This document shows positions 17,447 to 26,475 of a stretch of DNA of 64,000 nucleotides, piece after piece (positions within the stretch are counted from its first letter, which is position 1; every line of letters starts with the position of its first letter). The position numbers and the translations under genes are program-made. The stretch is taken from assembly GCA_028377305.1 (NCBI GenBank), contig JAONJW010000007.1:1-64000 (forward strand), read 5' to 3'. A model generated the notes under the pieces. That model was given only the letters and a program-made list of their open reading frames with translations. It had not been told where the DNA came from and did not search any database. The DNA is from Prolixibacteraceae bacterium (GTDB lineage: Bacteria > Bacteroidota > Bacteroidia > Bacteroidales > Prolixibacteraceae).

Positions 17447-19224
17447 AAAAGATTCATTTAACCATAGATAATAAAGCCATAGAGGTGGCTGAAGGCACAA
17501 CCATCTTGGAGGCAGCCCAGAAGGTTGGAATCCATATCCCCGCATTGTGCCACATGAAGATGGATGATATTCATATCGAGAATCGTCCAGGGGGGTGCCG
17601 TATATGCTCGGTAGAAGTAAAAGGTAAGCGTAATTTATCGCCTGCCTGTGCCACCAAGTGTTTGGATGGCATGGAGATAAAGACCAATACTATTCGTGTG
17701 ATTCATGCGCGTAGAAATATTTTGGAGCTTATTATCTCGGATCACCCTTATGAGTGTCTCACCTGTGCCAAATCGGGACAGTGTGAATTGCAGACGATGG
17801 CACAAGATCTTGGTATTCGTGAAATCCACTTTGAGGGAGAGAAATCGACTTATAGAGAAGATTTCTCGAAAGCGATTATCCGTGATATGGATAAATGTAT
17901 TCTGTGTAGACGTTGTATTACCATGTGTAGTGACTTTCAGACGGTACATGCCCTATCGGCAGTAGAGAGAGGTTTTGAGGCGGTAGTAAGTCCTGCATTT
18001 CATATGGATTTGAATGAATCGTCATGTACTTTCTGTGGTCAATGTGTGGCTGTTTGTCCTACAGGAGCATTATCGGAAGCGGACTATTCGAAGGATGTTA
18101 TACAGGCCTTGGCCAATCCGGAATATACTGTGATTGCACAGACAGCTCCAGCAGTTAGAGCAGCACTAGGAGAGTCGTTTGGTTACCCTGTGGGTACGAG
18201 TGTGACTGGACAGATGGTTACGGCGTTGAAGAACTTGGGCTTTGATTATGTGTTCGATACTGATTTTGCTGCTGATATGACCATTATGGAGGAGTCGGCA
18301 GAGTTATTGGAACGATTAACACGACATCTTGAAGGTGATAAAACAGTTAAGCTTCCAATCTTGACATCATGTTGTCCTGCTTGGGTTCGATTTATTGAGC
18401 AGAATTTCCCTGATATGAAGGAGATTCCATCGACCACCCGTTCCCCTCAACAGATCTTCGGTGCTATAGCAAAGAGTTACTTTGCTGAGAAGATTGGTGT
18501 TCCAAGAGAAAAGTTGATTGTGGTCTCTATTATGCCTTGTGTGGCAAAGAAATATGAGTGTGAAAGAGATGAGTTTAAGGTGGATGGAGATCCAGATGTT
18601 AACTTCTCGATTACGACACGTGAGTTGGCTCGATTGATTAAGATCTCAAATATCGATTTTAAACAGTTAGAACCATCAGAATTTGATCAACCTCTAGGAG
18701 AATCGACCGGTGCGGGATTGATATTTGGAACCACAGGTGGCGTTATTGAAGCTGCAACACGTACAGCCTATGAGTTGCAAACAGGAAAGAAGTTGAAGAA
18801 GATTGACTTTGAATCATTACGAGGAATGGAAGCAATACGTAGTGCTACAGTTGATTTCAATGGGCTACCAATAAAGATTGGAATTGCCCACGGTTTAGGT
18901 CATGCTAGAAAGCTATTAGAAGAGATTCAAGAGGGTCGTTGTCACTATCACGCTATTGAGATCATGTCTTGTCCAGGAGGATGTATTGGAGGTGGAGGAC
19001 AACCGTTCCATCATAATAAAACATCTATCTTGCTAGAGAGACAAAAGGCCATCTATAGTGAAGATAAGCAGATGAAGATTAGGAAGTCTCATGAGAATGC
19101 ATCGGTGATGAAGGTGTATGAAGAGTTCTTGGGACATCCTCTGAGTGAAAAAGCGGAACATTTACTTCATACGAGTTACTTTGATAGATCATCACAGATC
19201 ACTATTGATGATAGTGAAATGTAA
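17443..19224 (+). CDS. hydA: [FeFe]-hydrogenase catalytic subunit alpha
   Basis: 593 residues. N-terminal [2Fe-2S] (Cys36/52/55/69), a His-Cys3 4Fe-4S site (His101, Cys105/108/114) and two 4Fe-4S motifs (Cys152-162, Cys195-205). The H-cluster domain has all three signatures: TSCCPAW (Cys310/311), MPCVAKKYE (Cys366) and EIMSCPGGCIGGGGQP. It catalyses reversible H2 formation in the cytoplasm. It lacks the extra C-terminal [2Fe-2S] domain of the longer Thermotoga enzyme. Maturases HydEFG are not in the window. With HydB and HydC it should couple NADH and ferredoxin oxidation to H2 production; bifurcation is inferred from subunit make-up. Confidence 0.96.
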   Translation: MKKIHLTIDNKAIEVAEGTTILEAAQKVGIHIPALCHMKMDDIHIENRPGGCRICSVEVKGKRNLSPACATKCLDGMEIKTNTIRVIHARRNILELIISDHPYECLTCAKSGQCELQTMAQDLGIREIHFEGEKSTYREDFSKAIIRDMDKCILCRRCITMCSDFQTVHALSAVERGFEAVVSPAFHMDLNESSCTFCGQCVAVCPTGALSEADYSKDVIQALANPEYTVIAQTAPAVRAALGESFGYPVGTSVTGQMVTALKNLGFDYVFDTDFAADMTIMEESAELLERLTRHLEGDKTVKLPILTSCCPAWVRFIEQNFPDMKEIPSTTRSPQQIFGAIAKSYFAEKIGVPREKLIVVSIMPCVAKKYECERDEFKVDGDPDVNFSITTRELARLIKISNIDFKQLEPSEFDQPLGESTGAGLIFGTTGGVIEAATRTAYELQTGKKLKKIDFESLRGMEAIRSATVDFNGLPIKIGIAHGLGHARKLLEEIQEGRCHYHAIEIMSCPGGCIGGGGQPFHHNKTSILLERQKAIYSEDKQMKIRKSHENASVMKVYEEFLGHPLSEKAEHLLHTSYFDRSSQITIDDSEM

Positions 19225-19249
19225 TAGAAACGACCTAAAACAAGAGAAT

Positions 19250-19738
19250 ATGAAAACAATAAAATTATCCTCTTTTGCGATAGAGACAGTAGAAGAAGCT
19301 TGTTCAGATTTTCAATATAGAGAAGATGAGTTGATCAATATACTTCATCGCTGTCAACATAAATTGGGATATCTACCAGCAGAGGTTCAAGAGATAATTG
19401 CTCAGAAACTTCAAATGTCGGTGGCAAAGGTGTATGGTGTGGTGAGTTTCTACTCTTTCTTTTCGATGATTCCTCAAGGAAAACATCCGATCTCTATATG
19501 TATGGGAACGGCATGCTATGTGAGGGGCGCAGAGAAGTTGGTAGATGAGTTTAAACGACAATTACGTATTGATGTTGGAGAGACAACCCAAGATGGGAAC
19601 TTCTCTCTGAGCTGTTTGCGATGTGTTGGAGCTTGTGGTTTGGCCCCTATTGTGATGGTAGGTGATAAAGTGTATGGTAGGGTTTCTGCCAAGCAAGTAA
19701 AAGATATTATCTCAGAGTATCAGAAAAGCATGGTTTGA
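19250..19738 (+). CDS. hydC: NAD-dependent [FeFe]-hydrogenase subunit gamma (NuoE-like)
   Basis: 162 residues from the ATG at 19250, preceded by AAGAGA. The track start at 19145 lies inside hydA in another frame and adds 35 unlikely residues. The protein is a helical N-terminus plus a thioredoxin-like [2Fe-2S] domain with GTACYVRGAEK and SCLRCVGACGLAPIVMV. It is the third subunit of the trimeric hydrogenase and the last gene before a terminator. Having hydC last is not the gene order of Thermotoga (hydC-B-A). Confidence 0.92.
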   Translation: MKTIKLSSFAIETVEEACSDFQYREDELINILHRCQHKLGYLPAEVQEIIAQKLQMSVAKVYGVVSFYSFFSMIPQGKHPISICMGTACYVRGAEKLVDEFKRQLRIDVGETTQDGNFSLSCLRCVGACGLAPIVMVGDKVYGRVSAKQVKDIISEYQKSMV

Positions 19739-19758
19739 TCTTTCTCATTTCATGCAAA

Positions 19759-19790
19759 AAAAGGGACGAACACAGTGTGTCGCCCCTTTT
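19759..19790. terminator. Bidirectional terminator between hydC and rplS
   Basis: AAAAGGGACGAACAC and GTGTCGCCCCTTTT form a hairpin with a 3-nt loop, flanked by A and T tracts on both sides. It lies between two convergent genes. Confidence 0.8.
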
Positions 19791-19811
19791 ATGCTATAGT
19801 AAGAGATCCAA

Positions 19812-20165
19812 TTAGAATTTTCTCTCTTTAATCTTCGCTTTCTTACCAGTAAGATTACGGAAGTAGTAGATACGAGCACGACGTACTTTACCACGACGGT
19901 TTACTTCGATCTCATCGATGAAAGGAGAGTTAATTGGGAAGATACGCTCAACACCAACATTACCAGACATTTTACGAACAGTAAACATTTCTTGTCCAGA
20001 TTGTCCTTTTACTTGGATAACAACCCCACGGTACTTCTGGATACGCTCTTTACTACCCTCAACAATACGGTAGCTAATAGTAACTGTATCACCAGCACCA
20101 AAAGACAATTCTTGCTCTTTACCTTCAGCTTTGATTGCGTCTAACGCAACTTTCATTAAATCCAT
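19812..20165 (-). CDS. rplS: 50S ribosomal protein L19
   Basis: 117 residues from ATG at 20165 (MDLMKVALDAIKAEGK). The track start at 20195 adds ten residues that fall in the leader hairpin. L19 motifs: FGAGDTVTISYRIVEGSKERIQKYRGVVI, FTVRKMSGNVGVERIFPINSPFID and RRGKVRRARIYYFRNLTGKKAKIKE. It is a structural component of the large subunit at the 30S-50S interface. It appears monocistronic here, with its own promoter and leader. Confidence 0.97.
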   Translation of the reverse strand: MDLMKVALDAIKAEGKEQELSFGAGDTVTISYRIVEGSKERIQKYRGVVIQVKGQSGQEMFTVRKMSGNVGVERIFPINSPFIDEIEVNRRGKVRRARIYYFRNLTGKKAKIKERKF

Positions 20166-20186
20166 TACAGTAATTTTTAATGTGTT

Positions 20187-20228
20187 ATAGTGCAATATTC
20201 ACAGTTGATCTGCCAGAGATTACACTAT
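20187..20228 (-). promoter_or_regulatory. Structured 5' leader of rplS (candidate autoregulatory r-protein leader)
   Basis: On the minus strand ATAGTGTAAT pairs with ATTGCACTAT (10 bp with one G-U) around a 22-nt loop. The hairpin ends 21 nt before the L19 start codon and begins right where transcription from the promoter just upstream should start. Ribosomal-protein leaders often bind their own product; that role here is inference. Confidence 0.45.
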
Positions 20229-20235
20229 TCGAGCG

Positions 20236-20266
20236 CAAATTTACAATGTTTTTGTAAATCGACCAA
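20236..20266 (-). promoter_or_regulatory. Bacteroidota-type promoter of rplS
   Basis: The minus strand has TAAATTTG (20243-20236), an exact match to the TAnnTTTG -7 element, and ATTG ending at 20264 as the -33 element, 20 nt apart. Transcription would start near 20229. Confidence 0.65.
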
Positions 20267-20292
20267 TCATTAAATGCTTTTTTTCGTCTGTC

Positions 20293-21963
20293 TTACTTAA
20301 TCACTTTAAAGTGATCTCCAGTCTCTTTAACTACACGACGATAAAAAGAAGCTGGGTAACCAGGATGATTTGGTGAATCTGGCATTCCATCTTTGGTTTT
20401 CAAGAACTTACCATCTTTTTCTTTTTTCACATTTCCATCCAAATATTTGATCATCAAATAATGCCCAAGTTCTCTCCACTCGTTTGTCATTTGTTCTGCT
20501 CTCATGATAGAGTAGTCCGAAAGATATTTCTTTGCAAGATCTTTCTTGCCAGCATTCCAAAGTGTAGTTGCTGCAGTTTCAACCGCAGGAGCTAGTTCTG
20601 TAGATTCAATCTCAATACGATCTTGCACTTTCTTAAGATCAAGAATCATATCACCATAACGAGAGTAACAAAAGTTTGTAACGCTGTTAAATACCCAGAA
20701 AGCTGAAGTAGAGGACCATGTTAAAAGATCTCCATTCCCGACGTTGAAACATTCTGGAACTTCTTCGATGTTACAGTATATTGGGGTGTAACAAGTCGAG
20801 TAGGTATCATCCATTCCGAACCATAGCACCCCACCGATAGCAGCAGGCATCTCTGCACGAGATTGACCTACGAATGAGAATGCTGTTTGCTGAGTTGAAG
20901 TAGCACGCTCATTACAATATTCTACTGAATCTACTTCCCAGGTAAGACCTCTCCAACGATAAGGTAACTTATATGGTCCCGCACCTACATCTTGTGTCAT
21001 ATCTAGTGCAGTTCCTTCATAATGATCTCTCATTAGATCCATTACATCTTTAGCAGACAGTTTACTTGAAGGCTTAACCCAAAGTGGGAAACGATTGGTT
21101 GCATACCCATTTTTGTCATACTCTACTTTTCCTAATGCATATTGCTCATATTTCTTCATGTCTGGTGCGATACGATTGAAAGCAGCCCATACACGAGCAT
21201 CACAAAAACGTGCAGCTCCAAAGTCTACAGGTGCATATACATCAGAAAAACTGAAGTCTTTGTTCTTCCCTTTGAAGAATCCTTTTTCTCTGGCAAATGA
21301 TATTACATCATCCGAATAAAGACAGTTGTCAGTATCGTTTAGAGGAAAAGTAGTAATACGTGCTTGGTTTGCATGACCAGAAACATATCCATCAGGAACA
21401 CGTCGAGCAACCCATACAGCTCCTTTCTCCCCTTTGCCTTTACCAACTACTTCCATGATCCAAACTTCGTTACCATCAGAAATAGAGAACGATTCTCCTG
21501 AACTGTAGTAACCGTATTTATTCATCAAATCAGACATTGTCTTAATTGCTTCACGAGCTGTTTTTGCTCTTTGAAGTGTAATATAAATTAAGCTACCATA
21601 ATCAATTATAGCATTTTCTTGTCCATAAAGTTCTTTTCTACCTCCAAAAGTTGTTTCACCAATCACAAGCTGGTGCTCATTCATGTTTCCAACCACTTGA
21701 TAAGTGTGTGCGATTTCAGGAATTTGTCCAAGATATTTTCCTGAATCCCAATCGTAGACATCTCTCATCGCCCCAGCTTGGTGATCAGCAGCAGGCCAAA
21801 AATAGAGTTCTCCATAAAGAGAATGAGAATCTGCAGCATATGTTACCATGGTGGACCCATCTTTAGAAGCACCTTTGGTGATTAGGAAGTTTGTACATGC
21901 TTCACTTGTGAAAGAAGCTAACATCAAAAGTCCTAAGCATAAACTAGATAGTCTTTTCAACAT
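20293..21963 (-). CDS. Secreted dipeptidase, peptidase family C69 (PepD/U34-like)
   Basis: 556 residues. The signal peptide runs to EAC, so Cys23 becomes the N-terminal nucleophile after processing (C-TNFLITKGASKDGSTMVTYAAD). This is the Ntn-hydrolase arrangement of family C69. Further family blocks are HTYQVVGNMNEHQLVIGETTFGGR and SGESFSISDGNEVWIMEVVGKG. It probably cleaves dipeptides outside the cytoplasmic membrane. It is leftward and stands alone between rplS and the M23 peptidase. Confidence 0.9.
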   Translation of the reverse strand: MLKRLSSLCLGLLMLASFTSEACTNFLITKGASKDGSTMVTYAADSHSLYGELYFWPAADHQAGAMRDVYDWDSGKYLGQIPEIAHTYQVVGNMNEHQLVIGETTFGGRKELYGQENAIIDYGSLIYITLQRAKTAREAIKTMSDLMNKYGYYSSGESFSISDGNEVWIMEVVGKGKGEKGAVWVARRVPDGYVSGHANQARITTFPLNDTDNCLYSDDVISFAREKGFFKGKNKDFSFSDVYAPVDFGAARFCDARVWAAFNRIAPDMKKYEQYALGKVEYDKNGYATNRFPLWVKPSSKLSAKDVMDLMRDHYEGTALDMTQDVGAGPYKLPYRWRGLTWEVDSVEYCNERATSTQQTAFSFVGQSRAEMPAAIGGVLWFGMDDTYSTCYTPIYCNIEEVPECFNVGNGDLLTWSSTSAFWVFNSVTNFCYSRYGDMILDLKKVQDRIEIESTELAPAVETAATTLWNAGKKDLAKKYLSDYSIMRAEQMTNEWRELGHYLMIKYLDGNVKKEKDGKFLKTKDGMPDSPNHPGYPASFYRRVVKETGDHFKVIK

Positions 21964-22048
21964 TGTTTTTTATTTTTACGTGATTAAATATTGTTTTATT
22001 CCGATGGTTATCAGTCAAAATAAAGAAAAAATAATGAACTTCTTACTG

Positions 22049-23902
22049 TCAAAAGACAAAGGAACCATTAAATTCTGTGATATTTCCACAATTATCCTTC
22101 ACTGTGAATTTAAGTCTGTGAGTTTTAGATTTTGATATACGCAAAGGGTCTATTCTGTAGTCAAACATATGATTCTTTGCATCATAAGTGAATAGAGCGT
22201 ACTTACCATCTATTTCACCTCGATAATGAGCGATCCCTGTCTCCTTGTCTTTCACTACAAATCGCACACCTTGATGGGACTTAAGACGTTGATTTTTCCG
22301 ATTCAAAGTTAATGACCTTAGTTTTGGTGCTATGGTATCGACATCAATGGTAAACTTGCCAAGACTTCGTGTTTTAAATTTAGCCCACTCTCCTTCAATC
22401 TTACCTCCTACATAGTATCTGCTCTTTCCGTCCTTCGATAGCATTGCAACATATGCCTTACGAATAAGTGAATCAGGTATATTTCCTATTTTAAATGAGA
22501 TTGATGCACTTCTGTGTAGCGCAATATCATTCGGGGAAAATGCATAGATAGGCGACCACTTGGCAAACGGCGAGTTAATAATTTCACCTTTAAATTTAGT
22601 ATCTTGATATAATGTTCGACCATCGATCTTGAACGAAAACCACCTATCATGAAAATAATGTGCCGAATTATATTTCAACACTTCGGTTAATTCGACATGC
22701 TCATTCTTGTCTGATTTTTCTGTTATCATCTCTTCTGAAGAACCTTTAAAGCCTTTTCGACTACCAGCATTAGCCAAAGTAAAAGGTTTGATAGGCCTCA
22801 AAAAAGAGTCTTGGGTTTGAAACTCTTTGATCTCTTTAGAGTAGTCACGGTAAGATACAGAAAAGCGAAGACATGAACTGTTCATCCAACTGTCGGCTAC
22901 TTCAAGTTTAAAACTCTCAGAAGGATTATTCTTGTCAATTAAAACCGCAGCATTGGTATACTTCTTTCGATAAATTGATAAATTATTTCCTGGAAGTCGG
23001 AACATTCGGTGCACCTTGTGGCCAGTGTGCCATTTACGAGAATAGTCAATATGAGCATTGATGTAGCGTGATTCATAGAAATGGAAGCGGTCAATGTCGA
23101 AAGCATAAAGCGTGTCTTGATTGTTGACACTATTCCTTTTTATATATGCATGGTTAATTCCACATTTTGCCCAACTGCCAGAGATATAGTCCACAACTTC
23201 TATACCAAATCCGACACGACCATCGATATAAATCTTATTGGACGCCTTAATTCCGTATCCTTTTGAGGAAGGTATTAAAGGAAAACTTATGGGATTATTC
23301 TGTCCATTGACACAACTATTCTTATCCATGGGATAGATGTACAGTCGATGTAACAAGGGCTTACGAGTGTCCTTAATCGTAAGACCTCTAGTGACTGGGT
23401 TTAAAGGTATTTGCTTTGCAGTTTCTCTGATCTCATAATGAAGATGTGGGCCTCCTGAACTTCCACTATTGCCGGAGTATGCTATAACCTCATCTCTTGT
23501 TACTTTAAAGAGAGTCTGAGGTGGTATTAAATCTACAGCAAATGCCTCTTTTTTATATTGTTGAGACATTACCCACTTGTTAATTTTAGAGGTAAAACGA
23601 CTCAAATGTCCATAAACAGTCGTGAATCCATTAGGATGGTTAACATACAGAGCATATCCAAACCCAAAAGGCGAAACTTTTATTCTAGAAATGTAACCAT
23701 TTTCAACAACATGAATTGGGACACCTGTTCGACCATTAGTTTTTATATCGATACCAGAATGAAAATGATTGGATCTTAACTCACCAAAAGATCCAGCCAC
23801 TCTAATGGGGATTTTCACTGGATGAGTAAAATTTTTAAACTGAGCTTTCAAACTTGTTATTCCCAAAAAAAAGAAAATAATTATGATTGTAAATTGTTTC
23901 AT
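22049..23902 (-). CDS. M23-family (LytM) metallopeptidase, secreted
   Basis: 617 residues with a signal peptide (MKQFTIIIIFFFLGITSLKA). The peptidase domain is near the N-terminus: HFHSGIDIKT supplies the first His and Asp, VYGHLSRF and GGPHLHYEIRE supply the HxH motif. All expected zinc ligands are present, so it should be an active peptidoglycan endopeptidase or a divisome/envelope factor. About 430 residues of beta-rich C-terminal sequence are not recognised. It is divergent from the zapB-like/zapA genes across 127 nt. Confidence 0.88.
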   Translation of the reverse strand: MKQFTIIIIFFFLGITSLKAQFKNFTHPVKIPIRVAGSFGELRSNHFHSGIDIKTNGRTGVPIHVVENGYISRIKVSPFGFGYALYVNHPNGFTTVYGHLSRFTSKINKWVMSQQYKKEAFAVDLIPPQTLFKVTRDEVIAYSGNSGSSGGPHLHYEIRETAKQIPLNPVTRGLTIKDTRKPLLHRLYIYPMDKNSCVNGQNNPISFPLIPSSKGYGIKASNKIYIDGRVGFGIEVVDYISGSWAKCGINHAYIKRNSVNNQDTLYAFDIDRFHFYESRYINAHIDYSRKWHTGHKVHRMFRLPGNNLSIYRKKYTNAAVLIDKNNPSESFKLEVADSWMNSSCLRFSVSYRDYSKEIKEFQTQDSFLRPIKPFTLANAGSRKGFKGSSEEMITEKSDKNEHVELTEVLKYNSAHYFHDRWFSFKIDGRTLYQDTKFKGEIINSPFAKWSPIYAFSPNDIALHRSASISFKIGNIPDSLIRKAYVAMLSKDGKSRYYVGGKIEGEWAKFKTRSLGKFTIDVDTIAPKLRSLTLNRKNQRLKSHQGVRFVVKDKETGIAHYRGEIDGKYALFTYDAKNHMFDYRIDPLRISKSKTHRLKFTVKDNCGNITEFNGSFVF

Positions 23903-24002
23903 CTATTTTTTATTGTTTTGAACCATCGAAATTAATAACTTTAAAAAACGATTGAAAATCAAAATGTAGGATTTTTTAATTTTTTCTATTTAATGAAAAT
24001 GT

Positions 24003-24010
24003 TAATTTTG
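24003..24010 (+). promoter_or_regulatory. Candidate -7 element for the zapB-like/zapA/rny genes
   Basis: TAATTTTG matches TAnnTTTG, 20 nt before the start codon at 24030. No convincing -33 TTG is found at the right distance. Confidence 0.35.
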
Positions 24011-24029
24011 TGAAACAAATTGAATAACA

Positions 24030-24323
24030 ATGACAGAAAAGGAGTCTAAGCTTTTACAAGATTTTGAGGGAAAGGTAAATAGGTTAACCTCAATGTATAA
24101 TCACCTAGATGATAAATACAAGACGTTAGAAGAGGTAAATCAATTACTGCAAAATCAAATTGTTGATCTGAAAGACCAAAATGAGTCACTAATTCAAGAT
24201 TACCAAAATGCGACTATGGCTGTAGCATTTGCAGGATCTGAAGAGAATAGCAAGATGACTAAAAAGAAGATTAACCAACTGATCAAAGAAATTGATCAAT
24301 GTATAGCAATGCTTAGCAAATAA
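24030..24323 (+). CDS. Small coiled-coil protein upstream of zapA (ZapB-like)
   Basis: 97 residues, charged and almost wholly helical, with a heptad-like stretch (LTSMYNHLDDKYKTLEEVNQLLQNQIVDLKDQNESL). It lacks membrane segments. Its place just before zapA suggests a divisome partner analogous to ZapB, but sequence alone does not prove this. Confidence 0.6.
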   Translation: MTEKESKLLQDFEGKVNRLTSMYNHLDDKYKTLEEVNQLLQNQIVDLKDQNESLIQDYQNATMAVAFAGSEENSKMTKKKINQLIKEIDQCIAMLSK

Positions 24324-24345
24324 ACTCTGGAGTAAGATTCAAATT

Positions 24346-24645
24346 ATGGAAGATAAATTATCGATTAGTATAAATATAGCTGAGAGAAGATTCCCTCTAA
24401 AAATTGATCGTTCTGAGGAAGAAAAGATTCGAATGGCAACCAAACTTATCAATGAAAAGGTACTTCAATATAAGCAACGTTTTGGCAAAGATGATTTTGA
24501 TTCACTTGCTATGACTTCTCTACAATATGTGGTGGAAATGCTCATTATGAAAGACCAACAAGATTTATCTCCATTTGTTGAAAAGATTGAAGATATTAAT
24601 GACCAATTAGAGTCTTTTTTTGACGAAAAAGAGAACAAAGAGTAG
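24346..24645 (+). CDS. zapA: Cell division protein ZapA
   Basis: 99 residues with the ZapA pattern: SISINIAERRFPLKIDRSEEEKIRMATKLINEKVLQYKQRF, then a helical half (DFDSLAMTSLQYVVEMLIMKDQ). ZapA binds and bundles FtsZ at the division site. It lies 22 nt after the coiled-coil gene, in one operon with it, and before a probable small RNA and rny. Confidence 0.85.
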   Translation: MEDKLSISINIAERRFPLKIDRSEEEKIRMATKLINEKVLQYKQRFGKDDFDSLAMTSLQYVVEMLIMKDQQDLSPFVEKIEDINDQLESFFDEKENKE

Positions 24646-24671
24646 CTCTTTCTTGTCAATATTATTATATT

Positions 24672-24786
24672 TATTGTGCGTTCTAGTGTATTTTATTTAA
24701 AAAAATAATGTATTGGGCTGTGAAAGAGTAATTTTATATCAAAAAGTCTCTATAGTTCAAACATTCGTATTACTAGACACGCAAAG
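24672..24786 (+). ncRNA. Candidate 6S RNA (SsrS-like) between zapA and rny
   Basis: In the 173-nt gap after zapA, GCGT-TCTAGT (24678-24687) can pair with ACTAGA-C-ACGC (24772-24782), with weaker pairs extending inward. This closes about 85 nt as a long rod with an internal open region. 6S RNA has that shape, and zapA is its classic neighbour in proteobacteria. No consensus could be tested, so this is a candidate only; the exact ends are approximate. Confidence 0.35.
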
Positions 24787-24818
24787 TATGAACATCGTAA
24801 AATAGCAGAAAAGTAAAT

Positions 24819-26375
24819 ATGATTATTGAAATTATCATAGGTTTTGGAGGCGCTTTAGTCGGTGCGGGAATTTCCTATTATTTATGGGATTCCGCTCTGA
24901 ATAAAAAGCGAGACTCCATGATAAAAGATGCGGAGAATCAATCAAAAGTCCTTAAGGATAAAAAGATTCTTCAAGCTAAAGAGCGTTTTATTCAACTGAA
25001 GTCTGAGCATGACAAGATAGTTAACGAAAAAAATCAAAAGATTGCCGCTTCAGAAAATCGCCTAAAACAAAAAGAGTCTACGTTGAACCAACGTAAAGAC
25101 GAATTGAACCGAAAAGTACGTGACTTTGACACGGAAATGAAAAAAAACGATGCCATCAGAGAGAATCTTTCTCATCAACTTGAAGTGGTTGAACAACAAC
25201 AGGAAGAGTTGGAAAAGACACATCGTAAACAAGTTGAGAAACTAGAGACCATTTCTGCACTATCTGCTGATGAGGCTAAGGCTCAGTTGGTTGAATCGAT
25301 GAAGAATGAAGCTAAGACAGAAGCTATGTCTTATATTCAGGAGATTATGGATGATGCAAAAATGAATGCAAATAGAGAAGCTAAAAAGGTAGTTATTAAA
25401 GCAATTCAACGTGTTGCAACAGAAACTGCAATTGAAAATTCTGTTACAATATTCCATATCGAAAACGATGAAATAAAAGGTCGTATTATCGGTAGAGAAG
25501 GACGTAATATTAGGGCTCTAGAAGCTTCAACTGGTGTTGAGATCATTGTAGATGATACTCCTGAAGCAATCGTGCTTTCTGCATTCGATCCTGTTCGAAG
25601 AGAGATCGCCCGTCTTGCTCTACACCAGCTTGTTACCGACGGTCGTATCCACCCTGCAAGAATTGAGGAGGTGGTTAACAAAGTGAAACAACAAATCGAG
25701 GAAGAGATTATTGAAACCGGTAAGAGGACAACTATCGATCTTGGAATTCATGGAATGCACCCTGAATTGATTCGTTTGATTGGTAAAATGAAATATCGCT
25801 CATCATACGGACAGAACCTTCTTCAACACTCACGTGAGACCGCAAACTTATGTGCTATTATGGCAGTGGAACTAGGTTTAAATCCAAAGAAAGCAAAACG
25901 AGCAGGTCTTCTTCATGATATTGGTAAAGTGCCAGATGAAGAGCCAGAATTACCACATGCAATCTTAGGGATGAAGCTTGCTGAAAAATACAAAGAGAAG
26001 CCAGATGTATGTAATGCTATCGGTTCTCACCACGACGAAGTAGAGATGCAAAGTTTGATTGCTCCTATTGTTCAAGCATGTGATGCAATTTCAGGAGCGA
26101 GACCAGGCGCACGTAGAGAAGCGGTAGAAGCATATATCAAACGTCTTAAAGATCTTGAACAGATGGCATTATCTTATCCTGGTGTTCTTAAGACTTATGC
26201 GATTCAAGCAGGTCGTGAGCTAAGGGTTATTGTTGGTAGTGAAAAGATCACAGATGAGGATTCAGAAAAGCTATCATACGACATCGCGAAGAAGATTCAA
26301 GATGAGATGACTTATCCTGGCCAAGTTAAAATTACTGTTATTAGAGAGACTAGAGCGATTAATTACGCAAAGTAA
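24819..26375 (+). CDS. rny: Ribonuclease Y
   Basis: 518 residues, the usual RNase Y length. It has one N-terminal membrane helix (about 2-24), a long coiled coil (30-190), a KH domain ([21 protein letters not shown]) and an HD domain ([32 protein letters not shown]). It is a membrane-tethered endoribonuclease that starts mRNA decay. It is preceded by zapA and the candidate small RNA and followed by a terminator. Confidence 0.97.
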   Translation: MIIEIIIGFGGALVGAGISYYLWDSALNKKRDSMIKDAENQSKVLKDKKILQAKERFIQLKSEHDKIVNEKNQKIAASENRLKQKESTLNQRKDELNRKVRDFDTEMKKNDAIRENLSHQLEVVEQQQEELEKTHRKQVEKLETISALSADEAKAQLVESMKNEAKTEAMSYIQEIMDDAKMNANREAKKVVIKAIQRVATETAIENSVTIFHIENDEIKGRIIGREGRNIRALEASTGVEIIVDDTPEAIVLSAFDPVRREIARLALHQLVTDGRIHPARIEEVVNKVKQQIEEEIIETGKRTTIDLGIHGMHPELIRLIGKMKYRSSYGQNLLQHSRETANLCAIMAVELGLNPKKAKRAGLLHDIGKVPDEEPELPHAILGMKLAEKYKEKPDVCNAIGSHHDEVEMQSLIAPIVQACDAISGARPGARREAVEAYIKRLKDLEQMALSYPGVLKTYAIQAGRELRVIVGSEKITDEDSEKLSYDIAKKIQDEMTYPGQVKITVIRETRAINYAK

Positions 26376-26398
26376 TTCTCAAATACACAACATATATA

Positions 26399-26432
26399 AG
26401 GAGTAAAGATGAATATCTTTGCTCCTTTTTTT
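26399..26432 (+). terminator. Rho-independent terminator after rny
   Basis: AGGAGTAAAGAT and ATCTTTGCTCCT form a 12-bp stem with one G-U and a 4-nt loop, followed by seven T. Confidence 0.88.
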
Positions 26433-26475
26433 GTCACACATTGCGTTCAAACCATAAATGCAAGAACTAAAAAGC

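Noticed and set aside
19145-19249. N-terminal extension of hydC in the track
   Set aside because: It lies inside hydA in another frame; the ATG at 19250 with AAGAGA before it gives the normal NuoE-like start.
22939-23130. ORFs inside the M23 peptidase gene as separate genes
   Set aside because: They are alternate-frame shadows; the M23 frame is intact over 617 codons with catalytic motifs.
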